NCBI RefSeq assembly: GCF_041346945.1
Contig: NZ_CP166850.1
Location: forward strand, 3,844,001-3,908,000
DNA length: 64,000 nucleotides
DNA from: Amycolatopsis sp. cg9
GTDB lineage: Bacteria > Actinomycetota > Actinomycetes > Mycobacteriales > Pseudonocardiaceae
Reading direction: 5' to 3'
A program made the position numbers and the translations under genes. Position 1 is the first letter of the stretch. Each line of letters begins with the position of its first letter. The notes beneath the pieces were generated by a model, which did not search any database, was not told where the DNA came from, and was given only the letters and a program-made list of their open reading frames with translations. This document shows, in pieces, positions 25,528 to 35,478 of the stretch.

Positions 25528-25556
25528 CGTCAGCCCGGGTGGCCGCCGATGCGGGT
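25528..25556. repeat. 29-bp direct repeat, right copy (native IclR 3' end)
   Basis: A perfect match to 23633-23661. This copy is part of the intact IclR gene, covering its last eight codons, stop codon and two further bases. Confidence 0.9.
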
Positions 25557-26312
25557 GGTCAGCTCGGCCGCCGTGGCCGCCACTTCCGTGGCCAGGTCCG
25601 GCCACGTCTCCTCGCACGGGTCCGTCTCGCAGTGGTGGCGGACCGTCACGCTGATCGCCGCCAGTGGGCGGGCGCCGTGGTCGAAGACCGGGGTGGCCAC
25701 CGAGGCGAAACCCGCTGTGACGTGGCCGTCTTCGACCGACCAGCCGAGGCGGCGCTCCGCGGTGAGCGTGCGGCGCAGGTCGGCCAGTGTGGCGGGGCCG
25801 CGGCCCGTGCGGAGGACGAACGCCGCCGCCGAGGGGAACAGCGCGCGGACGTGCGGGGCGGGGAGGTGGCGGAGGATCGCCCGGCCGGAGGCCGTCAGCT
25901 GGCCCGGCAGCCGGACGCCGACCTCCGTCACCAGCGTTTCCGGGCGGAGCGGGCGCTCCTTGATCAGGTACAGCGACTCATTGCCGTGCAGCACGCCCAG
26001 GTGCGCGGTGTGCCCGACGCGGTCGACGAGCTTGCGCAGCAACGGCCCGGCCAGGCGTTCGAGGGGGTCGTGACGCAGGTACGCCGAGCCGAGCTCGAAG
26101 GCCGCGATGCCCAGGCCGTACCGGCGTTCGGCGGGCAGGTGCACGACGAAACCGGCGGCTTCGAGCTCGTTGAGCAGGTGGTACGTCGTCGAGCGGGGGA
26201 GGCCCGCTTCGCGCGCGATCGCCGCCGCCGTCACCGGGCCGGGGCGCGTCGAGAGCAGGCGCAGCACCGCCAGCCCGCGGCGCAGCGCCGGGACCTCGCT
26301 GCTGTCGCCCAC
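25530..26312 (-). CDS. IclR family regulator of histidine utilisation
   Basis: 260 residues from a GTG at 26312. The N-terminal winged helix-turn-helix (about 8-70, with TAAAIAREAGLPRSTTYHLL) and the C-terminal effector domain (about 85-255, with TASGRAILRHLP and FDHGARPLAAISVTV) are both intact. It is divergent from hutH, with a perfect palindrome between them, so it most likely controls the hut operon in response to urocanate or another pathway intermediate. Its last codons form the right direct repeat of the AbiE-like cassette; the gene itself is unbroken. Confidence 0.9.
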   Translation of the reverse strand: MGDSSEVPALRRGLAVLRLLSTRPGPVTAAAIAREAGLPRSTTYHLLNELEAAGFVVHLPAERRYGLGIAAFELGSAYLRHDPLERLAGPLLRKLVDRVGHTAHLGVLHGNESLYLIKERPLRPETLVTEVGVRLPGQLTASGRAILRHLPAPHVRALFPSAAAFVLRTGRGPATLADLRRTLTAERRLGWSVEDGHVTAGFASVATPVFDHGARPLAAISVTVRHHCETDPCEETWPDLATEVAATAAELTTRIGGHPG

Positions 26313-26326
26313 GGCCCGAGCCTAGC

Positions 26327-26342
26327 GTCTGGGATACCAGAC
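26327..26342. promoter_or_regulatory. Operator between iclR-type gene and hutH
   Basis: GTCTGG-GATA-CCAGAC is a perfect 6-bp-arm palindrome in the 69-bp divergent gap, 15 bp upstream of the IclR start and 40 bp upstream of hutH. It is the probable binding site of the IclR protein. Confidence 0.65.
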
Positions 26343-26381
26343 ACAACCACTCCGTGGGGCATCCCACCAGCGGGAAGGACG

Positions 26382-27923
26382 ATGTCCAATGGGCCCATGC
26401 CGGAAACAGTGCTCCTGGGCCTCGAACCCCTCACCGCCGCCCAGGTCGTCGACGTCGTCCGCGGTCACGCGCCGGTCGGGCTCGGGGACGCGGCCGAGAA
26501 GACCCTCGCCGCGACCCGCCAGCACATCGAGAACCTCGCCCACGCCGTCACTCCCACCTACGGCGTTTCGACCGGCTTCGGCGCGCTCGCCACCCGGCAC
26601 ATCCCGGTGGAGAGCCGGACCGCGCTGCAGCGCAGCCTGATCCGCTCGCACGCCGCCGGCGCCGGGCCCGCCGTCGAGCCCGAGGTCGTCCGCGCGCTCA
26701 TGCTGCTGCGGCTGCGGACCCTCGCCAGCGGCTACACCGGCGTCCGGCCAGGCACGGCGCAAACGCTTGCGGCGCTGCTCAACGCCGACATCACCCCGGT
26801 CGTCCACGAGTACGGCTCGCTCGGCTGCTCCGGTGACCTCGCGCCGCTGGCCGCCGTCGCGCTCGCGCTCATGGGCGAGGGCGAAGTGATCCACGCCGGG
26901 CAGCTGAAGCCCGCCGCGGAGGCATTGCAGCAGGCCGGGATCGAGCCGGTCGTGCTCGCCGAGAAGGAGGGGCTCGCCCTCACCAACGGCACCGACGGCA
27001 TGCTCGGCATGCTCCTGCTCGCCGCCGCCGACCTGCACAAGCTCTTCGACATCGCCGACCTCACCGCCGCGATGAGCGTCGAGGCTCTGCTGGGCACTGA
27101 TCGCGCCTTCGCCGCCGACCTCCAGGCGCTGCGCCCGCACCCCGGGCAAGCGAGGTCCGCCGCCCGGATGTGGCACGCGTTGCAGGGGTCGAAGATCGTC
27201 GAAAGCCACCGCGGCCCGGACTGCAACCGCGTCCAGGACGCCTATTCGCTGCGCTGCGCCCCGCAGGTGCACGGCGCCGCGCGCGACAGCCTCGCGCACG
27301 CCGAACTCGTCGGCGGACGCGAGCTCGTGTCCGCTGTGGACAACCCCGTCGTGCTCGCCGACGGCCGGGTCGAGTCCAACGGCAACTTCCACGGCGCGCC
27401 CGTCGCGTACGTGCTGGACTTCCTGGCCATCCCGATCGCGGACGTCGCCAGCATCGCCGAGCGCCGCACCGACCGGATGCTCGACAAGGCGCGTTCGCAC
27501 GGCCTGCCGCCGTTCCTCGCGCACGACCCCGGCGTCGACTCCGGCCACATGATCGCCCAGTACACGCAGGCCGCGATCGTCAGCGAGCTCAAGCGCCTCG
27601 CGGTGCCCGCGTCCGTCGACTCGATCCCGAGCAGCGCCATGCAGGAGGACCACGTCTCCATGGGCTGGTCGGCCGCGCGGAAGCTGCGCAAGGCCGTGGA
27701 CGGCCTGACCACCGTGCTGGCCATCGAGCTGCTGACCGCGGCCCGGGCCCTCGACTTCCGGGCACCGCTCGAGCCGTCGCCGGTCACCGGCCGCGTCCGG
27801 GATCTCCTGCGCACCAGGGTGAACGGCCCCGGTCCGGACCGCCACCTGGCGCCCGAGATCGCGGCCGCCGAAGAACTCGTCCGCTCCGGCGCCGTCCTCG
27901 ACGCCGCCCGTTTGGAGGTCTGA
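26382..27923 (+). CDS. hutH: Histidine ammonia-lyase
   Basis: 513 residues from the ATG at 26382 (a second ATG at 26397 is equally likely, giving 508). HutH removes ammonia from L-histidine to form urocanate, the first step of histidine catabolism. The electrophilic MIO cofactor forms from a Cys-Ser-Gly triad here (CSG in [12 protein letters not shown]) rather than the Ala-Ser-Gly of pseudomonads; Cys-Gly forms are known from streptomycetes. Other conserved blocks include [24 protein letters not shown] and [13 protein letters not shown]. Its TGA overlaps the hutU ATG (TGATG). Confidence 0.97.
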   Translation: MSNGPMPETVLLGLEPLTAAQVVDVVRGHAPVGLGDAAEKTLAATRQHIENLAHAVTPTYGVSTGFGALATRHIPVESRTALQRSLIRSHAAGAGPAVEPEVVRALMLLRLRTLASGYTGVRPGTAQTLAALLNADITPVVHEYGSLGCSGDLAPLAAVALALMGEGEVIHAGQLKPAAEALQQAGIEPVVLAEKEGLALTNGTDGMLGMLLLAAADLHKLFDIADLTAAMSVEALLGTDRAFAADLQALRPHPGQARSAARMWHALQGSKIVESHRGPDCNRVQDAYSLRCAPQVHGAARDSLAHAELVGGRELVSAVDNPVVLADGRVESNGNFHGAPVAYVLDFLAIPIADVASIAERRTDRMLDKARSHGLPPFLAHDPGVDSGHMIAQYTQAAIVSELKRLAVPASVDSIPSSAMQEDHVSMGWSAARKLRKAVDGLTTVLAIELLTAARALDFRAPLEPSPVTGRVRDLLRTRVNGPGPDRHLAPEIAAAEELVRSGAVLDAARLEV

Positions 27924-29575
27924 TGTCCCGCGTAGTCCGTGCCGCCCGCGGCACCCAGCTCACCGCCAAGTCGTGGCAGACCGAAGCCGCGCTGCGGATG
28001 TTCCACAACAACCTCGACCCCGACGTCGCCGAGCGGCCCGAGGACCTGGTCGTCTACGGCGGCACCGGCAAGGCCGCCCGCAACTGGGCCAGCTTCGACG
28101 CGATCACCCGCGAACTGACCACTTTGGACGTCGACGAGACGCTGCTCGTGCAGTCCGGCAAGCCGGTCGGCGTGTTCCGCACGCACGAGTGGGCACCGCG
28201 CGTGCTGATCGCCAACTCCAACCTCGTCGGGGACTGGGCGACCTGGCCCGAATTCCGCCGGCTCGAGGCGCAGGGCCTGACGATGTACGGGCAGATGACC
28301 GCGGGCTCGTGGATCTACATCGGCACCCAGGGCATCCTCCAGGGCACGTACGAAACGTTCGCCGCCGTCGCGAAGAAGAAGTTCGGCGGCTCGCTCCGCG
28401 GGACCTTGACGGTGACCGCCGGCCTCGGCGGCATGGGCGGCGCGCAGCCGCTCGCCGTCACCATGAACGACGGCGTCGCGCTCGTCATCGAGTGCGACCC
28501 GCAGCGCGCGCACCGCCGCGTAGAGACGCGCTACCTCGACGAGGTCGCCGACGACCTCGACGACGCGATCGCCCGCGTCACCAAGGCCAAGCGGGAGCAG
28601 CGGCCGCTGTCCGTCGGCGTCGTCGGGAACGCGGCCGAGGTGCTGCCGGAACTGCTGCGCCGCGACGTCGAGGTCGACATCGTCACCGACCAGACGTCCG
28701 CGCACGACCCGCTTTCCTACCTGCCCAAGGGGATCGGCGTCGAGGACTGGCACGACTACGCGGCCAAGAAGCCGGACGAGTTCACCGACCGCTCGCGCGA
28801 GTCGATGGCCGACCACGTCGACGCCATGCTCGGCTTCCTGGACCGCGGCGCGGAGGTCTTCGACTACGGCAACTCCCTGCGCGGCGAGGCCAAGCTCGGC
28901 GGTTGCGAGCGCGCGTTCGACTTCCCCGGGTTCGTGCCCGCCTACATCCGCCCGCTGTTCTGCGAGGGCAACGGCCCGTTCCGCTGGGCCGCGCTGTCCG
29001 GCGACCCCGAGGACATCGCCGCGACCGACCGCGCGATGCTGGACCTGTTCCCGGAGAACGAATCCCTCGCGCGCTGGATCCGGCTCGCCGGCGAGCGCGT
29101 GGCCTTCCAGGGGCTGCCGGCCCGCATCTGCTGGCTCGGCTACGGCGAGCGCCACCTGGCCGGCCTGCGGTTCAACGAGATGGTGGCCAGCGGCGAGCTG
29201 AAGGCACCGGTCGTCATCGGCCGCGACCACCTCGACTCCGGCAGCGTCGCTTCGCCGTACCGCGAGACCGAAGGCATGGCCGACGGCTCGGACGCGATCG
29301 CCGACTGGCCGCTGCTGAACGCGCTGGTCAACACCTCGTCCGGCGCCAGCTGGGTGTCGATCCACCACGGCGGCGGCGTCGGCATGGGCCGGTCCATCCA
29401 CGCCGGCCAGGTCAGCGTCGCCGACGGGACCGAGCTGGCCGCGCGGAAGCTCGAGCGGGTGCTGACCAACGATCCGGGCATGGGCGTCATCCGGCACGTC
29501 GACGCCGGTTACGACCGCGCGAACGACGTCGCCGGCGAACGCGGCGTGCGCGTTCCGATGCGGGAGGGTGCGTGA
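27923..29575 (+). CDS. hutU: Urocanate hydratase
   Basis: 550 residues. HutU uses tightly bound NAD+ to hydrate urocanate to imidazolonepropionate. Family blocks are clear: [19 protein letters not shown] at the start, [12 protein letters not shown], the NAD-binding glycine-rich [30 protein letters not shown] and the C-terminal [25 protein letters not shown] precedes the ATG at 27923, which overlaps the hutH stop. The stop overlaps the GTG of the next gene (GTGA). Soluble cytoplasmic enzyme. Confidence 0.97.
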   Translation: MSRVVRAARGTQLTAKSWQTEAALRMFHNNLDPDVAERPEDLVVYGGTGKAARNWASFDAITRELTTLDVDETLLVQSGKPVGVFRTHEWAPRVLIANSNLVGDWATWPEFRRLEAQGLTMYGQMTAGSWIYIGTQGILQGTYETFAAVAKKKFGGSLRGTLTVTAGLGGMGGAQPLAVTMNDGVALVIECDPQRAHRRVETRYLDEVADDLDDAIARVTKAKREQRPLSVGVVGNAAEVLPELLRRDVEVDIVTDQTSAHDPLSYLPKGIGVEDWHDYAAKKPDEFTDRSRESMADHVDAMLGFLDRGAEVFDYGNSLRGEAKLGGCERAFDFPGFVPAYIRPLFCEGNGPFRWAALSGDPEDIAATDRAMLDLFPENESLARWIRLAGERVAFQGLPARICWLGYGERHLAGLRFNEMVASGELKAPVVIGRDHLDSGSVASPYRETEGMADGSDAIADWPLLNALVNTSSGASWVSIHHGGGVGMGRSIHAGQVSVADGTELAARKLERVLTNDPGMGVIRHVDAGYDRANDVAGERGVRVPMREGA

Positions 29576-30768
29576 CCGCCTCCGGGCTGCTCGCCGAGAT
29601 CGGTGACGTCGGGCGCGACCCGAAGCGCGGCGGCTATTCCCGGCACGCGTTCGACGGGCCGGAGAACGACCTGCGGGCCTGGTTCGGGGAGCGCGCGCTG
29701 GGGCTCGGGCTGGACGTCGACACCGACCACAACGGCAACATCTGGGCCTGGTGGGGGCCGCCGGGGCCGGACGCCGTCGTCACCGGCAGCCACCTCGACT
29801 CGGTGCCCGGCGGCGGCGCGTTCGACGGCCCGCTCGGCGTCGTCAGTGCGCTGGCCGCGGTGGAAGCCCTGCAGGCGAGCGGTTTCCAGCCGCGCAAGCC
29901 GTTCGCCGTCGTCGTGTTCACCGAGGAGGAGGGCGGCCGGTTCGGCGTCCCCTGCCTCGGCTCGCGGCTGCTCACCGGCACGATCGACGCGGACAAGGCG
30001 CGCGGGCTGCGGGACGCCGACGGCGTGACGTTCGCCGAGGCCGCGGCGAAGTCCGGTTTCGACCCGGCGCTGGTGGGGCCCGACCCGGAGCGGCTCGGGC
30101 TGGTCGGGCGGTTCCTCGAGCTGCACGTCGAGCAGGGCCGCGGGCTGATCGACCTCGGCGCTCCGGTCGCGGTCGGCACCACGGTGATCGCGCACGGGCG
30201 CTGGCGGTTTTCCTTCGCGGGGCAGGGGAACCACGCCGGGGCGACGCTGCTGGCCGACCGGGCCGACCCGATGCTGCCCGCCGCCGCGACGGTCACCGCC
30301 GTCCGGCGGCTGGCCCGCGCGGTGCCGGACGCGCGGGCGACCGTCGGCCGCCTCGTGCCGACGCCGGGCGGCACCAACGTCATCGCGTCCACCGTGGACC
30401 TGTGGCTCGACGCGCGGGTGCCGGGGACCCTGACCCCGGCGCTGGTCGAGGACATCGCGCGCGCGGCGGAGGCCGCGGCCGCCGAGGAGGGCTGCCGGGT
30501 CACCGTGCACCGGGAGTCCTATTCGGACGACGTCGTGTTCGACGACGCCCTCCGCCGGGACTTGAGCGACGGGCTCGGCGGGCCGCCCGAGCTGCCCACC
30601 GGGGCCGGGCACGACGCCGCGATCCTCGCCGGGTTCGTGCCCGCGGGGATGCTCTACGTGCGCAACCCGACCGGGATCAGCCACTCGCCGGAGGAGTTCG
30701 CCGAGGCCGCCGACGTCGAAGCCGGGGCCGAAGCGCTCACCGGCGTCCTGGAGCGGCTGGCGCGATGA
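29572..30768 (+). CDS. M20 amidohydrolase (allantoate amidohydrolase-like) of the hut operon
   Basis: 398 residues. M20 / hydantoinase-carbamoylase family, the relatives of which hydrolyse N-carbamoyl or ureido groups. Metal-site motifs are visible: [44 protein letters not shown], and a C-terminal GAGHDA and SHSPEEF. The GTG at 29572 overlaps the hutU stop, and its TGA overlaps the hutF ATG. No hutG (formylglutamate deformylase) is present in the window, so this enzyme is the natural candidate for releasing formate from N-formylglutamate. That role is inferred from position; the usual annotation is allantoate amidohydrolase. Confidence 0.88.
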   Translation: MTASGLLAEIGDVGRDPKRGGYSRHAFDGPENDLRAWFGERALGLGLDVDTDHNGNIWAWWGPPGPDAVVTGSHLDSVPGGGAFDGPLGVVSALAAVEALQASGFQPRKPFAVVVFTEEEGGRFGVPCLGSRLLTGTIDADKARGLRDADGVTFAEAAAKSGFDPALVGPDPERLGLVGRFLELHVEQGRGLIDLGAPVAVGTTVIAHGRWRFSFAGQGNHAGATLLADRADPMLPAAATVTAVRRLARAVPDARATVGRLVPTPGGTNVIASTVDLWLDARVPGTLTPALVEDIARAAEAAAAEEGCRVTVHRESYSDDVVFDDALRRDLSDGLGGPPELPTGAGHDAAILAGFVPAGMLYVRNPTGISHSPEEFAEAADVEAGAEALTGVLERLAR

Positions 30769-32048
30769 CCTACTGGTGCGAACAGGCGTGGCTGCCCGGG
30801 GGGATCGCCTCCGCGGTGCGGATCGACGTCGGCGGCGGGCGGATCACCGGGGTGACCCCGGGGGCGCCGCGGGCCGGCGTCGTGCTCGAAGGCCTGACGC
30901 TGCCCGGTTTCGCGAACGGGCACTCGCACGCCTTCCACCGGGCGCTGCGGGGCCGGACGCACCACGAACGCGGCACGTTCTGGACGTGGCGCGAGCGGAT
31001 GTACGCGCTCGCGTCCCGGCTCGACCCCGACACCTACTACCGGCTGGCGCGCGGGGTCTACGCCGAGATGGTCCTGGGCGGCTACACGAGCGTGGGGGAG
31101 TTCCACTACCTGCACCACGCGCCCGGCGGGAAGCCGTACGCGGACCCGAACGCGATGGGGGCGGCGCTGCGGCAGGCCGCCGCAGACGCCGGGATCCGGC
31201 TGACCCTGCTGGACACCTGCTACCTGGCGGGCGGCATCGGCGTCGAACCGGACGAGGTCCAGCGGCGGTTCTCCGACGGCTCGGCCGCGGCGTGGGCGTC
31301 GCGGGTGGGGTCGTTGCGGGAAGGCGAACTGTTCCGGGTCGGGGCCGCGATCCACTCGGTGCGGGCGGTGCCGGCCGACGAACTGCCGCTTGTGGACAGT
31401 CCGCGGGTGGTGCACGTCCACCTTTCGGAGCAGCGGACCGAGAACGAGCAGTGCCTGGCCGCGTACGGCCGGACCCCCACCGAGCTGCTGGACGACCGCG
31501 GGGTGCTGACCGACCGGCTGGTCGCGGTGCACGCCACCCACCTCACCGCATCGGACATCGAGCGGCTGAGCGGGGCGCGCGCGTGCTTCTGCCCGACCAC
31601 CGAACGCGACCTCGGCGACGGCATCGGCCCGGCCCGCGCCCTGCGGGACGCCGGGGTGCGGCTGAGCGTCGGCAGCGACAGCAACGCCGTCGTCGACGCC
31701 TTCGAAGAAACCCGCGCGCTGGAGCTGGACGACCGGCTGGCCAGCGAGGAACGCGGCCGGTTCACCGCCGAGGAACTCCTCGAAGCGGCTACCGACCACG
31801 GCTCGGTCGGGTGGGACGAGGTCGGCGCGCTCGCCGAGGGGGCGGGCGCGGACCTCGTCACCGTCGGCCTGGATTCGGTGCGGACGGCCGGGATCGAACC
31901 GTCGGGCGTGGTGTTCGCCGCGTCCGGGGCCGACGTCCGGCACGTCGTCGTGGCCGGCCGCGAGGTGGTGCGCGAGGGCGCGCACCACCTCATCGAACGA
32001 CCGGAAACCGTCCTGGCGAAGGAGATCGAGGCACTGTGGCAGTCCTGA
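30765..32048 (+). CDS. hutF: Formimidoylglutamate deiminase
   Basis: 427 residues, an amidohydrolase-superfamily enzyme. HutF converts N-formimidoyl-L-glutamate to N-formyl-L-glutamate and ammonia. Metal ligands sit in [42 protein letters not shown] and [15 protein letters not shown]. The ATG at 30765 overlaps the previous stop codon (ATGA), and the 3' end overlaps hutI by 13 bp, so the whole operon is translationally coupled. Presence of HutF indicates the two-step (five-reaction) variant of the pathway. Confidence 0.95.
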   Translation: MTYWCEQAWLPGGIASAVRIDVGGGRITGVTPGAPRAGVVLEGLTLPGFANGHSHAFHRALRGRTHHERGTFWTWRERMYALASRLDPDTYYRLARGVYAEMVLGGYTSVGEFHYLHHAPGGKPYADPNAMGAALRQAAADAGIRLTLLDTCYLAGGIGVEPDEVQRRFSDGSAAAWASRVGSLREGELFRVGAAIHSVRAVPADELPLVDSPRVVHVHLSEQRTENEQCLAAYGRTPTELLDDRGVLTDRLVAVHATHLTASDIERLSGARACFCPTTERDLGDGIGPARALRDAGVRLSVGSDSNAVVDAFEETRALELDDRLASEERGRFTAEELLEAATDHGSVGWDEVGALAEGAGADLVTVGLDSVRTAGIEPSGVVFAASGADVRHVVVAGREVVREGAHHLIERPETVLAKEIEALWQS

Positions 32049-33181
32049 TCACGGGCATCGGCGAGCTCACCACGAACGACGCCGAGCTGGGCCGGTTGTC
32101 CGACGCGGCCCTCGTCGTCGAAGGCGCCGAGATCGCGTGGGTGGGTGCGGCGAAGCAAGCGCCGGACGCCGACGAGCGCGTCGACGTCGAGGGTCGCGCG
32201 GTGCTGCCGGGCTGGGTCGACAGCCACACGCACCTCGTCTTCGCCGGCGACCGGACCGCCGAGTTCGAAGCGCGGATGGCGGGAAAGCCCTACACCGCCG
32301 GGGGAATCGCGATCACTGTCGGCGCGACGCGGGAGGCGTCCGACGAACAGCTCGCCGCCAACCTCCGCCGCCACGTCGACGAAGCGGCCCAGCAGGGGAC
32401 GACGTGCCTGGAGACGAAGACGGGCTACGGCCTGACCGTCGAGGACGAAGCGCGTTCCGCGCGGATCGCCGGCGAGGTGGCCGACGAGGTCACGTTCCTC
32501 GGTGCGCACCTGGTGCCGCCGGGCGCCGACGCGGAGTCCTATGTGGACCTCGTGTGCGGTGAAATGCTCGACGCCGTCGTGGGCAGCGTGCGCTGGGCGG
32601 ACGTGTTCTGCGAGACCGGCGCGTTCGACGAAGCCCAGTCGGCGCGGGTACTGAAGGCCGCGGCCGGGCGCGGGCTCGGCTTGCGCGTGCACGGCAACCA
32701 GCTCGGCGAGGGCCCCGGCGTGCGGCTCGCGGTGGAGCTCGGCGCGGCGAGCGTCGACCACTGCACGTACTTGAGCGACGCGGACGTCGAGGCGCTGGCC
32801 GCCTCGGAAACCGTGGCGACCCTGCTGCCCGCGTGCGACCTGTCGACCCGGCAGGCGATGGCGCCGGCCCGGCGGCTGCTCGACGCGGGCGCGACGGTCG
32901 CGCTGGCCAGCAACGCCAACCCGGGCAGCTCGTACACGACGTCGATGGCGTTCTGCGTCGCGACGGCGGTGCTGCAGCTGCGGATGACGATCGAGGAGGC
33001 CGTCTGGGCCGCCACGGCGGGCGGCGCGCGGGCGTTGCGCCGCGACGACGTCGGCGTCCTGCGGCCCGGCGCGCGGGCCGACGTCCACGTGCTCGACGCC
33101 CCGTCGGTGACGCACCTGGCGTACCGGCCGGGGGTGCCGCTGACGAATTCGGTGTGGCGCGCCGGAGAGCGCGTGCGCTAA
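32036..33181 (+). CDS. hutI: Imidazolonepropionase
   Basis: 381 residues. HutI opens the imidazolone ring to give N-formimidoyl-L-glutamate. Motifs are [18 protein letters not shown] (metal His pair), [34 protein letters not shown] and [13 protein letters not shown] near the end. The start is GTG 32036, inside the end of hutF. It is the last gene of the hut operon. No obvious terminator is visible in the 107 bp before the flavoprotein gene, so some read-through is possible. Confidence 0.96.
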   Translation: MAVLITGIGELTTNDAELGRLSDAALVVEGAEIAWVGAAKQAPDADERVDVEGRAVLPGWVDSHTHLVFAGDRTAEFEARMAGKPYTAGGIAITVGATREASDEQLAANLRRHVDEAAQQGTTCLETKTGYGLTVEDEARSARIAGEVADEVTFLGAHLVPPGADAESYVDLVCGEMLDAVVGSVRWADVFCETGAFDEAQSARVLKAAAGRGLGLRVHGNQLGEGPGVRLAVELGAASVDHCTYLSDADVEALAASETVATLLPACDLSTRQAMAPARRLLDAGATVALASNANPGSSYTTSMAFCVATAVLQLRMTIEEAVWAATAGGARALRRDDVGVLRPGARADVHVLDAPSVTHLAYRPGVPLTNSVWRAGERVR

Positions 33182-33288
33182 CGTCGGGAGCGAGGACGCG
33201 CGAAGACACAGTCCGGTATGGGTTAGTCCGGGCGGCATCGGCAGGCTTACCTGTGCGTCCCTTCCTCGGAAGCGACGAAGGGACAGCT

Positions 33289-34446
33289 GTGTCCGTGATC
33301 ATCATCGGGGCCGGTCTGGGCGGGTTGAGCCTGGCGAACGGGCTGAGCCGGGCCGGGATCCCGTGCCGGATCTACGAGCGCGACGAGTCGGCGGGCGCGC
33401 GGAAGCAGGGTTACCGGCTGCACATCGGCGACGTCGGCGACTCGGCGTTGCGCGAGGTGCTGCGCCCGGAGCTGCACGAACTCTTCCGCGCCACCGCCGG
33501 GCGCGCGCTGCCGCACACGAACGTCTACGACGAGCGGCTGGAGCTGGTCACGCGCTTGGCGGACGAGGGAACCCACCTCAACGTCAACCGCTTCACCCTG
33601 CGCCAGATCCTGCTGCACGGCCGGGAAGTCTGCTACGGCAAGCGGTTCACGCACTACGAAACCGACGAAGACGGGGTGACCGCGTATTTCGCCGACGGCA
33701 CTTCCGCCCGCGGCGGCCTGCTGGTCGGTGCCGACGGGATCAACTCCCCGGTGCGGCGGCAGTACCTGCCGCACGCCGAGGTCGTCGACGCCGGGCTCGT
33801 CCACCTCTACGGCCGGATCCCGCTCACCCCGGAGACTCGCGCGCTGTTCGAGCCGGAGATGTTCGCGGTCTTCACCATGATGCTCGGACCGCACCGGACG
33901 ATGGCCGGGTTCGCGCCGGTGGACTACGCCGAGCCCGTCGCCGACGCCTGCGCGCGGCTGGTGCCGGACCTGCGGTTGCGCGACACCGACCCGTACCTGA
34001 CGTGTTCGATCGGCGCGCGGTGGGAGGTCGTCGGCCACGACGAGGCCGGGCTCGCCGCGATGACACCCGGCGACCTGCAGAAGGTGGCGCTCGGGCTGGT
34101 CGACGGCTGGCACCCGCTGGCCCGCGCGATGGTCGAGCGCTGGGACGTCCCGGCGACGTTCCCGCAGCCGATCCGCACGAGCGTCCCGATCGCGCGGTGG
34201 GCTCCTTCGCGCGTGACGCTCGTCGGCGACGCGATCCACGCCATGAGCCCGGCCGGCGGCGCGGGCGCCAACACCGCGTTGCGCGATGGTGCGGTGCTGG
34301 CGGCCGCGCTGGCCGGGGCTCCGGTCCTCGACGCCGTGGAGGCCTACGAAACGGCGATGGTGGACTACGGGTTCGCCGCCGTGCGGGAGTCCGCCGAGAA
34401 CGGGCGGCGCTACCTCGGGCAGGACGCGCTCACAGCGGAAGCGTGA
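33289..34446 (+). CDS. FAD-dependent oxidoreductase / aromatic monooxygenase
   Basis: 385 residues from GTG 33289, with AAGGGA 5 nt upstream. A class A flavin monooxygenase: IIGAGLGGLSLANGLSRAGI at the N-terminus (ADP-binding), LLVGADGINSPVRRQYL in the middle and LVGDAIHAMSPAGGAGAN near residue 310. The length and lack of a thioredoxin-like tail place it among the small salicylate- or kynurenine-hydroxylase-like members. The substrate is unknown; the position downstream of hutI does not by itself imply a role in histidine catabolism. It converges with the lipase gene with a 17-bp coding overlap. Confidence 0.87.
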   Translation: MSVIIIGAGLGGLSLANGLSRAGIPCRIYERDESAGARKQGYRLHIGDVGDSALREVLRPELHELFRATAGRALPHTNVYDERLELVTRLADEGTHLNVNRFTLRQILLHGREVCYGKRFTHYETDEDGVTAYFADGTSARGGLLVGADGINSPVRRQYLPHAEVVDAGLVHLYGRIPLTPETRALFEPEMFAVFTMMLGPHRTMAGFAPVDYAEPVADACARLVPDLRLRDTDPYLTCSIGARWEVVGHDEAGLAAMTPGDLQKVALGLVDGWHPLARAMVERWDVPATFPQPIRTSVPIARWAPSRVTLVGDAIHAMSPAGGAGANTALRDGAVLAAALAGAPVLDAVEAYETAMVDYGFAAVRESAENGRRYLGQDALTAEA

Positions 34447-35296
34447 ACGGCGTGCACGCCGGGGTGTAGCTCGCGTCGAGCGCGTGCAGGATCAGGCCGG
34501 TGACGTTCGGGTCGATCGCCTGGCTCAGGTGGCCCGACGCGTCGGCGGCGCAGAAGTCCTGCAGCACGACGTCCTTCGCGCCCGGCTCGTTCAGGATGCC
34601 GCTCGTGTACGGCGTCACGACCTCGTCGTACTTGCTGACGATGCTCGTGTACGCCGGTCCGCTGACGTGCACGCCGCCGCGGGCGAGGTCGTCCAGGAAG
34701 GCCGACGGGGCCAGGTATTCGGTGCACGCGCCGCACGCCGTCGTCAAGACCGCGCCCAGGCCGGGCACCGTGGTCAGCAGGCCCTTGGCGAGGGCGTCGA
34801 GGCCGCCGAGCGTGGTGCCGCGGTAGTTCGCGCCGAAGCCGACGAAGTTCGCGACCTTCGCCGCGCCGCCGCCGTACTTCAGGTAGTACGCGGGCATCGT
34901 GCTGCCTTCGGAGTGGCCGACGATGTCGACCTTCGCCGCGCCGGTCGACGCGCGGACCTGGTCGACGAACCGGCCGAGCTGGGCGGCGCTGGTGCGCATG
35001 GACGCCAGCCCGCCGACGCCGGGCCCGAGGATCCCGGTGCCGTAGGTCAGGGAGAAGACGCAGTAGCCCTGTGCGGCGATCTTCGGCGCGTGGAAGAACC
35101 AGTTGACGGTGTCGTTCGCGCCGAGGCCGTGCACCAGGACGACGGGCTGGGGGTGCGCGGCCGTCGGGCGGCAGCCCCAGTCGTTCCAGCCGCTGCCCGG
35201 CGCCGCTTCGGCGACCGCAGGCGCGGCGACGCCGAAGGTGACCGCCGCCAGGACCGCGGTGAGGATTCGCTTGGCACCGCCGTTGGTGACCCGCAT
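34430..35296 (-). CDS. Secreted lipase / triacylglycerol lipase (class 2 type)
   Basis: 288 residues. A signal peptide with cleavage after AVAEA (about residue 31) leads to an alpha/beta hydrolase domain. VVLVHGLGAND is the oxyanion region and VDIVGHSEGS is the nucleophile elbow with the catalytic Ser. Four Cys (in GCRPT, CGACTEY, DFCAAD) suggest disulfides, as in actinobacterial extracellular lipases. The catalytic His is likely in SGHLSQ. It is transcribed convergently with the flavoprotein gene. The substrate is predicted to be medium-chain esters or triglycerides. Confidence 0.9.
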   Translation of the reverse strand: MRVTNGGAKRILTAVLAAVTFGVAAPAVAEAAPGSGWNDWGCRPTAAHPQPVVLVHGLGANDTVNWFFHAPKIAAQGYCVFSLTYGTGILGPGVGGLASMRTSAAQLGRFVDQVRASTGAAKVDIVGHSEGSTMPAYYLKYGGGAAKVANFVGFGANYRGTTLGGLDALAKGLLTTVPGLGAVLTTACGACTEYLAPSAFLDDLARGGVHVSGPAYTSIVSKYDEVVTPYTSGILNEPGAKDVVLQDFCAADASGHLSQAIDPNVTGLILHALDASYTPACTPFTLPL

Positions 35297-35478
35297 TTCA
35301 CTGCCTCCAGTTACCCGTCAGTACGTGACGCAGCTCATGATCGGTCACAGAACAGGGGAGGCCACCTGGGACAACGCTCAGACTTGGCCGGCGTTTGTTG
35401 TGACAAGTGACAACCAAGGGAACGGCGTTCGCGACCGATGGTGATGGTGACTGTTCCAACGGCGAAACAGGAGGAGCC

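Larger units (their letters stand above)
23633..25556. mobile_element. Putative integrated AbiE toxin-antitoxin cassette
   Basis: A unit of about 1.9 kb is bounded by 29-bp perfect direct repeats. The right repeat is the native 3' end of the IclR gene and the left is a detached copy. Between them are only an AbiEi-like antitoxin gene and an AbiEii-like toxin gene plus their promoter. No integrase, transposase or inverted terminal repeat is visible. The pattern resembles site-specific integration into a gene end that rebuilds the target gene, or recombination between short repeats. The inference of mobility rests on the repeats alone. Confidence 0.6.

Noticed and set aside
33289..34446. Flavoprotein as a sixth hut gene
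   Set aside because: It is separated from hutI by 107 bp, is not needed for known histidine catabolism, and shows no coupling to hutI.
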